Assembly: GCA_900543585.1 (NCBI GenBank)
Contig: UQRP01000012.1
Coordinates: 1 to 59,599 of the forward strand
From: an uncultured Prevotella sp.
GTDB taxonomy: Bacteria > Bacteroidota > Bacteroidia > Bacteroidales > Bacteroidaceae
Reading direction: 5' to 3'
DNA: 59,599 bases
Part shown: one piece after another, positions 17,088-26,136 of the stretch
Layout of the letters: every line of letters starts with the position of its first letter
Position numbering within the stretch: the first letter of the stretch is position 1
Position numbers and translations under genes: made by a program
Notes under the pieces: model-generated
Databases searched by the model: none
What the model saw: only the letters and a program-made list of their open reading frames with translations
What the model was told of the DNA's origin: nothing

Positions 17088-18752
17088 CTAACACTTCCCC
17101 ATCACCGTACAGAGCCTTCTGACATCGTCCTCGAAGGTGTCACGGTCAACGGCCCTGTTCTTCATCTGGGAGCGGTAGTTGTAGACCGTGCGCGGGGAAT
17201 AGAACAGCAGATTAGAGATTTCCGAGCTCTCCTTCACTCCCAACCGTATCAGTGCATAGACGCGCATATCATTGGTGAGGGAGCCCTCCTCCTTAGGCAT
17301 AAGTTTGGCGTCGTCACGAAGCAAGGCATTGAACTCCTCCACAAAGGTGGGATAGAGCGCTAAGAAAGCCTTGTCAAACTTATGGTAGAAGACTTCCGAG
17401 TCTTCTTCCGACAGCCGTGACGAGTTAAAGAGCGAGAGCAGTTGCTGCACCTGTCCGGCTCTTATCTTCCGTATCACTAACGTCTGGTATTTTGCCAACC
17501 GCGAGATGAACTTATCACAGAGGTCGATGAAGAGCTTCGAGAGCTCATCGCGCTTCCGGTTAGTGTCGGCGAGCTGCTCGTTGAGTTTTGTCAACTTCAC
17601 ATTGAGTTGTTCCTGATTCTCATAAGATATTTTCAGTTGCCGAGTCGCTTCCCGCTGACGGAGATGGCTGTAGGCCAACTTCTTGTTCTGCACGTAGAAG
17701 AGGCTGAGAAATACAAAGAGCACCACGACGAGGACTGAGATGACGATGATGGTAATCTTCAGATCGTAATTCTGCCTGTTCATGGCACCCTGATAGTGGT
17801 TGATGATAGTGGGCAGGTTGTGCGAGACCTCCAAGATGCGCAGGCGGCTGTTGTAGAGCTTGGCATCACTGAGCGCCTCCAAGATATATCGCTGCGCCCG
17901 CTTGATGTCGCCTTGCCCACGTTTATAAAAGAGGATCGCCAACTTCTGCAAGGCTAAGTTATCCATAATAAGACACTTGGCATCACTGGTAGCCGCCTTA
18001 ATCATATATTCCTCATAGAGCTTCTCACCTCTCTTTCCAAAGCTATTCTTATAGTTCTGCGCCAATACATAGCACGACATGGCGTGGATGCGCGTATCTT
18101 CGCCCGTAAAAGCCACCGCCTTTTTGTAGTAATACCTTGCCAAAGTCAGGTCATGCTTGACAAACTTTGCCAAGTCACCGAGATAATAATAGCGTATGCC
18201 CTTGTCCTGAGGCAGGTATTTCATCGACCTTTGCAGGCAGCTGTAAGCGAAAGCACGGTAGGAAGGACTGTAGTCGTCATCATAGCAATACTCGGCAAGA
18301 TTGCGATAGAGGTCAAAAAGGGCAATATAATATCTGAAGCGCAGGGATGGTTCGAGACGATTGCAGTCGATAGCTTTGGCCAACCGTTCTGCCTCAGAAT
18401 AAAGACCGGCGATAGAGAGCAGCTCCACCTTGCGGATAGAGAATAAATGTATATAATAGGTATCATTGTCTTTCCTCGCCAATGCCAGACCGCGCTTCAG
18501 GTAAAAAGCCGCCGAATCGTAACTGTAGACATGATATTCCGTATAGAGGTCGTCATAGACTCTGAGCGCCCTGTCGTCATCAGGTGCTTTGGCCAGACTG
18601 CTTCTCAGCAAACCTATATTGTACATCTTCTGCTTTTTTGCCTCCGGCTTTGCCGACAGCGCGCTGTCAAGTCGCAACAGCAACTGTCCATTGTCTGCAT
18701 GGACTGAGAAGGGCAGCAGAAGTAGAGAAAAGAAAAGTAAAAATCGGTTCAT
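17088..18752 (-). CDS. DUF6377-type membrane-anchored regulator with TPR sensor and C-terminal helix-turn-helix
   Basis: A protein of 554 residues. In order: a signal peptide (FLLFFSLLLLPFSVHA), a periplasmic region of TPR-like helices (about 25-320), one membrane segment (KITIIVISVLVVVLFVFLSLFYV, about 332-354), a coiled coil, and a cytoplasmic C-terminal part with LRDDAKLMPKEEGSL. This last part carries a LuxR-like helix-turn-helix, VYALIRLGVKESSEISNLLFYSPRTVYNYRSQMKNR. This layout matches proteins annotated DUF6377 in Bacteroidota. It is divergent from the BACON-SusCD operon and probably senses a periplasmic ligand and controls that operon. The intergenic region contains dyads suitable as its binding sites. 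Confidence 0.82.
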   Translation of the reverse strand: MNRFLLFFSLLLLPFSVHADNGQLLLRLDSALSAKPEAKKQKMYNIGLLRSSLAKAPDDDRALRVYDDLYTEYHVYSYDSAAFYLKRGLALARKDNDTYYIHLFSIRKVELLSIAGLYSEAERLAKAIDCNRLEPSLRFRYYIALFDLYRNLAEYCYDDDYSPSYRAFAYSCLQRSMKYLPQDKGIRYYYLGDLAKFVKHDLTLARYYYKKAVAFTGEDTRIHAMSCYVLAQNYKNSFGKRGEKLYEEYMIKAATSDAKCLIMDNLALQKLAILFYKRGQGDIKRAQRYILEALSDAKLYNSRLRILEVSHNLPTIINHYQGAMNRQNYDLKITIIVISVLVVVLFVFLSLFYVQNKKLAYSHLRQREATRQLKISYENQEQLNVKLTKLNEQLADTNRKRDELSKLFIDLCDKFISRLAKYQTLVIRKIRAGQVQQLLSLFNSSRLSEEDSEVFYHKFDKAFLALYPTFVEEFNALLRDDAKLMPKEEGSLTNDMRVYALIRLGVKESSEISNLLFYSPRTVYNYRSQMKNRAVDRDTFEDDVRRLCTVMGKC

Positions 18753-18778
18753 AAAGTAGATATATTTGTTTCCTTACG

Positions 18779-18786
18779 CAAAATTA
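18779..18786 (-). promoter_or_regulatory. -7 box for the DUF6377 regulator gene
   Basis: TAATTTTG on the minus strand, 26 bp before the regulator ATG. A TTG lies about 18 bp upstream of the box. Confidence 0.55.
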
Positions 18787-18820
18787 CAACTTTTCTGTAA
18801 ATAACAACATTGTACTTTAG

Positions 18821-18843
18821 CCTTTTTACAGGATTGTAAAAGG
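18821..18843. promoter_or_regulatory. Dyad in the regulator/operon intergenic region
   Basis: CCTTTTTACA and TGTAAAAGG form an inverted repeat with a one-base bulge and a 4-bp centre. It lies between the divergent promoters. Copies of ACATTGTA occur nearby at 18807 and 18877. It is a candidate operator for the adjacent regulator (inference). Confidence 0.5.
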
Positions 18844-18894
18844 TATTGGCTCACAACGATATATATTTCTGTAACCACATTGTAGTGTACTTGA

Positions 18895-18954
18895 TACCTT
18901 TGCAAGCGGAATAGCAAAGCACACTTTTACTATTTTTGCAAACGGAAACGCAAA
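18895..18954 (+). promoter_or_regulatory. Duplicated -7/leader module of the BACON-SusCD operon
   Basis: Two copies of a 20-bp element, TTTGCAARCGGAANNGCAAA, lie at 18899-18918 and 18935-18954, 36 bp apart. Each is joined at its left to a TA dinucleotide so that it begins with a -7 box: TACCTTTG at 18895 and TATTTTTG at 18931. Each copy is also a dyad (TTTGC and GCAAA). The operon ATG is 65 bp after the second copy. Confidence 0.65.
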
Positions 18955-19018
18955 AATTCTACAACATCTACAACAAACACTTACATAATATAATAACAAC
19001 TAATTTAAATCAGCAAAA

Positions 19019-19978
19019 ATGAAACGTTTACTAAAAGGACTTCTCCTTCTGCCTATTGCCGCTACCCTGTTCGCCTCCTGCGACATGGACGACAAAGCCG
19101 ACGAAGCTGTCCCCCGCCTAAGCATCAGCCAGGTCAACTACGAAGTGACGTTGCCCGGAACGCTGAAAGATGGTACCGAGGCCACTGTGCGCGTCATCGC
19201 CAACAAGGGCTACCAGATTAGCAGTGACCAAGCCTGGCTCACCGTCGACAAGGCCACAGGCAGCGGTATGACCGATGTCACCATTCTCTGCGACAGCAAC
19301 AAAACCGGTGCCGAGCGTACGGGCACACTGACCATCACCAGCTCCGGCCTTCAGGAGCAGGTCCACATCACCCAGACACTCTACGACCCGTCGGCCATCA
19401 GCGAGGCGCGTACCTTCTTCAGCGACGACTTCTCCTGGACGCTGCCTATTGCCGAAGCCAATGGCCTGAAAGATCCTGTCGGCGATGCTGCCGGTGGATA
19501 CACGCGTATGCAGATTACCGACGACAAGGTGAAAGAAGCCTGGGCTGCTACGGGACTCACCGACTGGTATATAGCCACGCAGAAGGCGGACGGCGCCAAC
19601 AAGATAAACATCCAGAAAGGGTATCTCTGCTTCAACTCCAACAGCTATTTCAACACCGGCGTCATCCTGCCCGCTCTGAAAGACCTCACAACCGGTGAGA
19701 CCGTCAATGCTACTCTCTCCCTCTCTGCCGCTCCGAATGTCGGCGCCAATGCTCCCGACAACGTGCCCTTGGTCGTAGAAATCATCTCAGGACCCGGTAC
19801 AATCGACGGACAGACAAGCGTCGAGCAGACTCTGACCAGTACGACCTGGGCCGACTTCAGCTTCGAGCTCGACGGCATCTCTGCCGACACACGCATCGCT
19901 ATACACACCAACGCTCCATCTTCACAGCACTACTGCCGCTGGTATCTTGACAATCTACTTCTCAAAGAACTGAAATAA
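19019..19978 (+). CDS. BACON-domain surface lipoprotein
   Basis: A protein of 319 residues. The lipoprotein signal ends LFAS-C (Cys21), followed by DMDDK, an acidic surface-export type tail. Residues about 33-120 form one BACON domain with WLTVDKATGSGMTDVTILCDSNKTGAERTGTLTITS and QTL at its end. The C-terminal half (from about 140) is a beta-rich module ending RWYLDNLLLKEL, also found in the next gene. BACON domains are common in Bacteroidota surface proteins of glycan loci; the C-terminal module may bind the substrate. First gene of the operon, with a 116-nt leader from the first promoter; the next gene starts 2 bp after its stop. Confidence 0.88.
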   Translation: MKRLLKGLLLLPIAATLFASCDMDDKADEAVPRLSISQVNYEVTLPGTLKDGTEATVRVIANKGYQISSDQAWLTVDKATGSGMTDVTILCDSNKTGAERTGTLTITSSGLQEQVHITQTLYDPSAISEARTFFSDDFSWTLPIAEANGLKDPVGDAAGGYTRMQITDDKVKEAWAATGLTDWYIATQKADGANKINIQKGYLCFNSNSYFNTGVILPALKDLTTGETVNATLSLSAAPNVGANAPDNVPLVVEIISGPGTIDGQTSVEQTLTSTTWADFSFELDGISADTRIAIHTNAPSSQHYCRWYLDNLLLKELK

Positions 19979-19980
19979 TC

Positions 19981-21513
19981 ATGAACACACATATAATAAA
20001 GGTTTTCCTCCTCTCGGTGACCCTCGCTGCCTTCGCCGCATGCCGCGATGAAGCCGACATGGACCCTTATTTCACCGCCTCTGAGGCCGACATCGAGCTG
20101 CAGGCCGACGGTCTCACCGCCGACGGACAGCCCGGCGAGTTCTCCTTGGGTGCCAATGACAGTTGGACGGTGACCTCCAAACCCGACTGGATCAGTGTCA
20201 ACCATCTGGGTGGCGACCGCGGCCGCTTCACGATGTATGTCACCGCCACCAAGAATCCTACCGCTGACGACCGTCGCGGCTATATCGAGCTGGAACTCTC
20301 CAGTGGCAAGCCCGAGCAAGTCGCCGTCTTCCAGCATCATGTGGCCGAGGCCCTCAGCGTGAGTAAGACTGTTGTCAGTACCGACCTCCTCGGACATGAG
20401 TCGGGAGCAGCACCACGCCTCAAGGTGAAGTCCAACTACGCCTGGACGCTCACCGCCGCTGAAGATGCCTCATGGCTCGAACCCTCGCTGACAGCGGGCG
20501 ACGCCGGTGAGGCAGACATCACCCTCAACATCGAGGCCAACGACACCAAGGCACCGCGCACCGGCAAGCTAACGTTTGCCTCCGGACACAAGTCAATAGA
20601 AATCACCGTGTCGCAGGATGCCACCGCCTTCACAGCCGTCTCTACTGACGCGATAGCCCTCAGCAAAGCCGGCGACACCACCGACAAGGGTGACAAGGCC
20701 GAGCTGACCTTCACCGCTATAGAGCCCTGGAGCATCACGACAAAGCCCGACTGGCTCACCCTGACACCCACTGAGGGTCAGGCCGGTGACGCCACGCTCA
20801 CCCTAAAGGCAACGCCAAACACAACGGGAGCTGACAGGACCGGAACGGTAACCATTATCTCTGCCCACGGCGTAGAGCAGTCGTTAGCCGTCTCACAGAC
20901 GGCGAGCGGCATAAAGCCCCTCGACGGCGAGACTGTCGGGCACATCTACGTCGAAGAGTCCTTCGACTGGGCCCACACCTATGCCCTCTCCCATGCCGAC
21001 GCATGTCAGGACCAGGTCGGCTCCGTCGGTGGCAGCAAGGGCAACAGCGTGCGTCTTGACAAGGAAGCTTCTTTGGTCACTGACTTTGGAAAAAAGCTCT
21101 TGGCTGTCAACGCCTCTAACAATCCTGTCTATGTCTGCGACGGATACATCAAGATAGGACGCAGCAACACGCAGGGCGGCGTCATTCTCAAACCTCTGAA
21201 CATTCAGAGCGGACGCTCAGCCAACGTGGAAGTGAGCTTCAGCATGGCCGACAACAAAACCGATGAGACCACCATCGTCGTAGAGATAGAAGGCGACGGA
21301 CAGGTCGTGGACGGACAGAGCGGGTCGCTGAGCAAAGTCTTCACACCCATCCGCAACACCGACAGCAGCAAGGCCTGGCAATGGTCTCAAGGCTCTGTAC
21401 TGCTAACGGGCATCACCAAGGACACACAGATTATCATCCGCTCCTCACAACAGAGCACAAAAGGCTATTACCGTTGGTTCCTTGACAACATCAAGGTGAC
21501 CAGAACAAAATAA
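19981..21513 (+). CDS. Multi-BACON surface lipoprotein
   Basis: A protein of 510 residues. The signal ends AFAA-C (Cys21), followed by RDEADMD. Three BACON-type repeats follow, recognisable by WTVTSKPDWISV (about 65), WTLTAAEDASWLEP (about 160) and WSITTKPDWLTLTP (about 255), each ending in a VSQ- or VFQ-like strand. The C-terminal part ends RWFLDNIKVTRTK and resembles the end of the preceding protein (RWYLDNLLLKELK). The pair therefore looks like paralogues sharing a C-terminal ligand module on BACON stalks of different length. It starts 2 bp after the first BACON gene and 9 bp before susC, consistent with tight co-expression. The ligand is not known. Confidence 0.87.
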   Translation: MNTHIIKVFLLSVTLAAFAACRDEADMDPYFTASEADIELQADGLTADGQPGEFSLGANDSWTVTSKPDWISVNHLGGDRGRFTMYVTATKNPTADDRRGYIELELSSGKPEQVAVFQHHVAEALSVSKTVVSTDLLGHESGAAPRLKVKSNYAWTLTAAEDASWLEPSLTAGDAGEADITLNIEANDTKAPRTGKLTFASGHKSIEITVSQDATAFTAVSTDAIALSKAGDTTDKGDKAELTFTAIEPWSITTKPDWLTLTPTEGQAGDATLTLKATPNTTGADRTGTVTIISAHGVEQSLAVSQTASGIKPLDGETVGHIYVEESFDWAHTYALSHADACQDQVGSVGGSKGNSVRLDKEASLVTDFGKKLLAVNASNNPVYVCDGYIKIGRSNTQGGVILKPLNIQSGRSANVEVSFSMADNKTDETTIVVEIEGDGQVVDGQSGSLSKVFTPIRNTDSSKAWQWSQGSVLLTGITKDTQIIIRSSQQSTKGYYRWFLDNIKVTRTK

Positions 21514-21522
21514 ACAAGACAG

Positions 21523-24459
21523 ATGAATCACAAGAATCATTTTCGCAAAGCAGCGTTGGGCGGCCTGCTCCTCGTCTCTGTAGGAGCCTGGGCCGGAACG
21601 CCAGTCAAGATAACGGGCACTGTGAAGGACACCAATGGCGAGCCTCTTATCGGCGCCACCGTAGCCCTCCCCGGTTCCTCTACCGGCGCCGTCACCGATG
21701 TCGACGGCAACTTCACCCTCACCGTCGACCCCGACAAGGAGCTCACCGTCTCCTATGTGGGCTACACCTCCAAGAAGGTGCGCCCGGGTAAGGACCGCGC
21801 GCTGAACATCGTCCTCAGCACCGACCAGCAGACGCTCTCCGATGTCGTCGTAGTGGGCTATGGCACCATGGAGAAGAAGCGCGTCACCTCAAGCATCACC
21901 TCCATCAAGGGCGACGACCTCGTAGCCGGCCTCGGCGGCTCTACCATCGCCACCGCCCTCCAGGGCAAGGTCAGCGGCCTCACCATCTCCGGCTCATCAT
22001 CCCCCAACTCCTCCAACGGCTACCAGCTCCGCGGTGTGTCGTCCGTCAATGCCGGACAAGGCCCCTTGGTCGTCATCGACGGTGTGCCGGGCGGCGACCT
22101 GCGCATGATCAACCAGGACGACGTGCAGTCCATCGACGTACTGAAGGATGCCTCAGCGGGAGCTATCTACGGCACACGTGCCGCCGCCGGCGTCATCCTC
22201 GTCACCACCAAGCAGGCCAAGGAAGGCAAGGTGCATGCCACCTGGACCTCAGAGTTCTCCACGGAGACGGTGAGAAAGAGCCTTGACCTGCTCTCCTCGA
22301 AAGAATACGTCGAGTATGGCATCGGTCAGGACTATGGCTACGACACCGACTGGTATCGCCAGCTCGTCGACGACGGCCAGCTCTCGCAGCGCCACTCCCT
22401 CTCCCTGTCCGGCGGCAGCAAAGCCCTGCAAGTCTATACATCCTTGATGTACAGCGACCAGAAAGGTATTGTCATCGGCGACGCCCGCACCGACTACTCC
22501 GGCCGCATGAACGCCAAGTACAAGATGTTTGACGGCAAGGCTGAGCTCACCTTCAATGCCCAATACCGCGAGGCCGACCGCGACCGTCGCAACGGCTCCT
22601 ACACTTTCGAGCAGGCCATCTCCCTCAACCCCACCATTCCGCTCATGGACCCCAACAACCCGTCGCAATATAATGTCACGGCCTTGGGCGTCGGCGGCAC
22701 GACGTGGAACCCTGTCGCCGACATCAAATACAAGGACTATAACGGCATCGACAAATGGCTGCAGGCTGACGCCACACTGAAGATACACATCTGGGACGGT
22801 CTCTCCGTCCAGGGCACTATGGGTATCGACCACCGCAACTATCAGCTCACGCAGTATCTCCACCAGAACCACCGTGATATGGTGGCAGCCAGCAAGCGCG
22901 GACGTGCCACCCACTCCTTCGACAAGACTTATAACAAGAGCTTTGAGGCCTATGCATCCTATCTCCGCGACTTCGGACTGCACTCCGTCAACGCTGTTGC
23001 AGGTTGGAGCTTCTACCAGACAGGTGGTGAGTCGTTCAGCATGACCAACAGCAACTTCACCGTCGACGGTATCGGCCCTTGGGACATGGCAGCCGGCACC
23101 GACCTCAGCGATGGTCAGGCTTCGATGTCGTCCAACAAGGACCCACGCGAGCGCCTGATGTCCTTCTTCGTCCGCGGCAACTACAGCTACGATGACAAAT
23201 ACATGGGCACCGTCTCCTTCCGCCACGAGGGCAGTTCTAAGTTCGGTCCCAACCACCGCTGGGGTAACTTCTGGGCCGTCTCCGGTGGCTGGCGCATCAG
23301 CAAGGAGCAGTTTATGAAGTCGCTGATATGGCTCAACGACCTGAAACTGCGTGTCGGCTACGGCGTCACAGGCAACAACGACTTCGGCTCGGGCTACACT
23401 GTGCGCACCTACAAGAGCAACGACATGTGGCCCACCAACGGCATCTGGCAGCCTGCATACGGCTCCTCACGCAATATCAACCCTGACCTGAAATGGGAGG
23501 AGAAGAAAGAGTGGGACTTCGGTATCGACTTCACCGTCCTCAACAACCGGCTGTCGGGAAAGTTCGACTGGTATCACCGCCGCGTCGACGACATGCTCTT
23601 CGAGGTCCCGGCGCCCACACCACCTATGGTCTATGAGACCATCATGCGCAACGTGGGCTCGCTGACCAACAAGGGCTGGGAGTTTGAACTCAACGGACAT
23701 ATCATCAAGTCGAAAGATTTCAACTATCATTCCACCATCCGTCTGAGCCATAACAGCTCAAAGATAGACAACCTCGGCGACACCAACTCCTATCTCTACG
23801 GCGGTGCCTTCCCCATGTCCATGGGCTACGCCACCAAGCTCGTCAACGGCTCGAAGATAGGACAGTTCTGGCTCTTTAAATACGCCGGCCTCGACAACGA
23901 AGGCAAGTGGCTCATCTATGACAAGGATAATAATGTGGTGCCCGCCAAAGGCAACACCACCGATGCCAACAAGCACTATGTGGGCAATGCCATACCGAAG
24001 CTCATCGCTTCCTGGGATCACACCTTCCAGTATAAGAACCTGGACTTGGGTGTCTACCTTCGTGCATGGCTCGACTTCGATGTCTTCTCACAGCCCAACA
24101 TGTACTTTGGTCTGAAGAGCGCCTCCAGCGAGAATGTGCTACGTATCGCCTACACTGACAATAAGAATATCAACGACAACCGCATTCTCACCGACTACTT
24201 CCTCTCCGACGGCTCTTTCCTGAAGATTGACGCCGTGACCTTAGGCTATACGCTCAATGTGGCTAAATGGACGAAGTATCTGTCCAAGGCCCGCTTCTAT
24301 CTCACCATCAGAGACCTGGCCGTGTTCACACGCTACCAGGGCTACAACCCCGAGGTGAACATCAACGGTCTTGAGCCCGGCTTTGAATATCTGCGCTCCA
24401 CATCCTCGCTCTATCCGCAAACGATACACTGGACCATGGGCGTGCAACTCAACTTTTAA
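21523..24459 (+). CDS. SusC-family TonB-linked outer-membrane transporter
   Basis: A protein of 978 residues with a signal peptide (GGLLLVSVGAWA) and a regulatory-like domain (ITGTVKDTNGEPLIGATVALPGS). The SusC box follows (DVVVVGYGTMEKKRVTSSI), then the plug (ALQGKVSGLTISG, RGVSSVNAGQGPLVVIDGVPGG, VLKDASAGAIYGTRAAAGVILVTTK) and a barrel ending VQLNF. It imports the operon's substrate across the outer membrane with TonB energy. It lies between the BACON lipoproteins and SusD in one operon. C-rich third codon positions agree with the rest of the operon. Confidence 0.96.
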   Translation: MNHKNHFRKAALGGLLLVSVGAWAGTPVKITGTVKDTNGEPLIGATVALPGSSTGAVTDVDGNFTLTVDPDKELTVSYVGYTSKKVRPGKDRALNIVLSTDQQTLSDVVVVGYGTMEKKRVTSSITSIKGDDLVAGLGGSTIATALQGKVSGLTISGSSSPNSSNGYQLRGVSSVNAGQGPLVVIDGVPGGDLRMINQDDVQSIDVLKDASAGAIYGTRAAAGVILVTTKQAKEGKVHATWTSEFSTETVRKSLDLLSSKEYVEYGIGQDYGYDTDWYRQLVDDGQLSQRHSLSLSGGSKALQVYTSLMYSDQKGIVIGDARTDYSGRMNAKYKMFDGKAELTFNAQYREADRDRRNGSYTFEQAISLNPTIPLMDPNNPSQYNVTALGVGGTTWNPVADIKYKDYNGIDKWLQADATLKIHIWDGLSVQGTMGIDHRNYQLTQYLHQNHRDMVAASKRGRATHSFDKTYNKSFEAYASYLRDFGLHSVNAVAGWSFYQTGGESFSMTNSNFTVDGIGPWDMAAGTDLSDGQASMSSNKDPRERLMSFFVRGNYSYDDKYMGTVSFRHEGSSKFGPNHRWGNFWAVSGGWRISKEQFMKSLIWLNDLKLRVGYGVTGNNDFGSGYTVRTYKSNDMWPTNGIWQPAYGSSRNINPDLKWEEKKEWDFGIDFTVLNNRLSGKFDWYHRRVDDMLFEVPAPTPPMVYETIMRNVGSLTNKGWEFELNGHIIKSKDFNYHSTIRLSHNSSKIDNLGDTNSYLYGGAFPMSMGYATKLVNGSKIGQFWLFKYAGLDNEGKWLIYDKDNNVVPAKGNTTDANKHYVGNAIPKLIASWDHTFQYKNLDLGVYLRAWLDFDVFSQPNMYFGLKSASSENVLRIAYTDNKNINDNRILTDYFLSDGSFLKIDAVTLGYTLNVAKWTKYLSKARFYLTIRDLAVFTRYQGYNPEVNINGLEPGFEYLRSTSSLYPQTIHWTMGVQLNF

Positions 24460-24480
24460 TCTTACTAAGCATTATCCATC

Positions 24481-26130
24481 ATGAAAATCAAATATGCTGT
24501 TATGGCACTGGTGGGCGCTGCCGCTCTGACATCGTGCGACCTTGACGAGAAGTTCTACTCCAGCGTCACGCCAGAGACCTTCATCACCTCCAAAGAGAGC
24601 ACCTACGCCATCTTGGCGCGCCCGTTCACGCACTGGAAATGGTATCTCGGCTCTGAGCGCTGGATGCTCCAGGAACTCACCACCGACGAGATGGTCTGCC
24701 CGGCACGTGGCAAAGACTTCTACAACGGCGGCGAATATGTCCGACTTCACGAGTTCACATGGACACCTACCGACCGCTGGATAAAGGGTACCTATGAAGG
24801 AACCACAGAGGGCATCGCCCGCACCTTGGAGGCCAAAGCCGACTTAGAGGCCGTAGACTATACGAAGATAGGCATGACCGAGGCCGACAAGGCCGACAAC
24901 GTCAACCAGCTCAACGCTTTGCTGGCATGGTTCTATATGCGCGGCCTCGACTACTTCGGCGGCATGCCCATCTACCACTCCAACAACGACGCTGTGGCGG
25001 GACGCTCCACGGCCAAGGAAACCTACGATTACATCGAGTCGCTGCTCAAGACTGCCATCCCCGACCTCAAGCAGAAGACACAGCTCGGTGCCTCTGAAGA
25101 GGGATATATCAAGCAGGGAGCAGCTGCAGCGATGCTCGCCGAGCTCTATTTCAACGCCAAGAGCTACATCGGTGAGGAACATTTCGATGAATGCGCTCAA
25201 ATCTGCCAGGACATCATCGACGGCAAATATGGTGCCTACAAACTCGACAATACCTGGTATGGTCCCTTCTGCTTCGACAACGACAAGAGTCCGGAAGCCA
25301 TGTGGAATGTTCCTTCGCAGAATGCCAAACTGGAATACAACTGGTACTACCGCTATTTTTATCATTGCAATGCGGATAAGTATTTCAACATTTCCTTCCC
25401 GGCCTCCACATGGAACGGTTTCGGCCTGGCTCCCTCCAAAGAGAGTGCCACAAGCGGCGTCTATACTGACTTCAAGCTCGGCAACCCCTACGCCAAGTTC
25501 AACGACAAAGACCTGCGCAAAAAGCCTTATGTCTATGAAGGCAACGGCAAATACCAGGGCATGTTCCTCGTAGGCAAGCAGGTCAACCCCCACACGGGTG
25601 AGAAAGACATGGGTACATCGATGCAGGCCGGTAAGGTCATCGACCTCGTAGACTATGTCAACGCCGGCAACAAGGGCTCCAACTACATCAATGCTGATGA
25701 GAACAGCTGCATCCGTCTTGTCAAGCTCCCGATCCCCAACAAGGACGACCAGACGATGCTTTGGAATCCCGACTGGCCTGCCATGCGTCTGACGGAGGTC
25801 TACTACATGTTGGCTGAATGCAAATGGCGCAAGGGTGACGGTGCCGGAGCGGCAAAACTCATCAACCAGGTGCGCAAGCGCAACTTCGAGAACGGCAACG
25901 ACCCCGATCCGGTGCCCGACGACTTCGATGTCTACCGACTTGCCGACGAGTGGATGATAGAGTTTCTCGGCGAAGGCCGCCGCCGCACCGATCTCATTCG
26001 CCTCGGACTGTGGACAACGGAGAACTGGTGGGTCCACACCGCCACCAACGACGACAACAAGAAGCTCTTCCCCATCCCATCACAAGACATTCAGGCCAAC
26101 CCACTGCTGAAACAGAATCCCGGATATTAA
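24481..26130 (+). CDS. SusD-family substrate-binding lipoprotein
   Basis: A protein of 549 residues. The signal ends ALTS-C (Cys19), followed by DLDEK, an acidic surface-type tail. SusD features are the N-terminal YAILARPFTHWKW helix region, LLAWFYMRGLDYFGGMPIY, the TPR-like AAAAMLAELYFNAKSY, and the late block AMRLTEVYYMLAECKWRKGD followed by FLGEGRRRTDLIRLG. It forms the lid over the SusC barrel encoded just upstream and binds the incoming ligand. The gap to susC is 21 bp and to the phosphoesterase gene 6 bp. Confidence 0.95.
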   Translation: MKIKYAVMALVGAAALTSCDLDEKFYSSVTPETFITSKESTYAILARPFTHWKWYLGSERWMLQELTTDEMVCPARGKDFYNGGEYVRLHEFTWTPTDRWIKGTYEGTTEGIARTLEAKADLEAVDYTKIGMTEADKADNVNQLNALLAWFYMRGLDYFGGMPIYHSNNDAVAGRSTAKETYDYIESLLKTAIPDLKQKTQLGASEEGYIKQGAAAAMLAELYFNAKSYIGEEHFDECAQICQDIIDGKYGAYKLDNTWYGPFCFDNDKSPEAMWNVPSQNAKLEYNWYYRYFYHCNADKYFNISFPASTWNGFGLAPSKESATSGVYTDFKLGNPYAKFNDKDLRKKPYVYEGNGKYQGMFLVGKQVNPHTGEKDMGTSMQAGKVIDLVDYVNAGNKGSNYINADENSCIRLVKLPIPNKDDQTMLWNPDWPAMRLTEVYYMLAECKWRKGDGAGAAKLINQVRKRNFENGNDPDPVPDDFDVYRLADEWMIEFLGEGRRRTDLIRLGLWTTENWWVHTATNDDNKKLFPIPSQDIQANPLLKQNPGY

Positions 26131-26136
26131 AACATC

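Noticed and set aside
24844..26037. Long open frame (397 codons) antisense to susD
   Set aside because: It mirrors the codon pattern of the C-rich susD gene on the other strand, has no start context or recognisable domain, and such mirror frames appear opposite many genes here.
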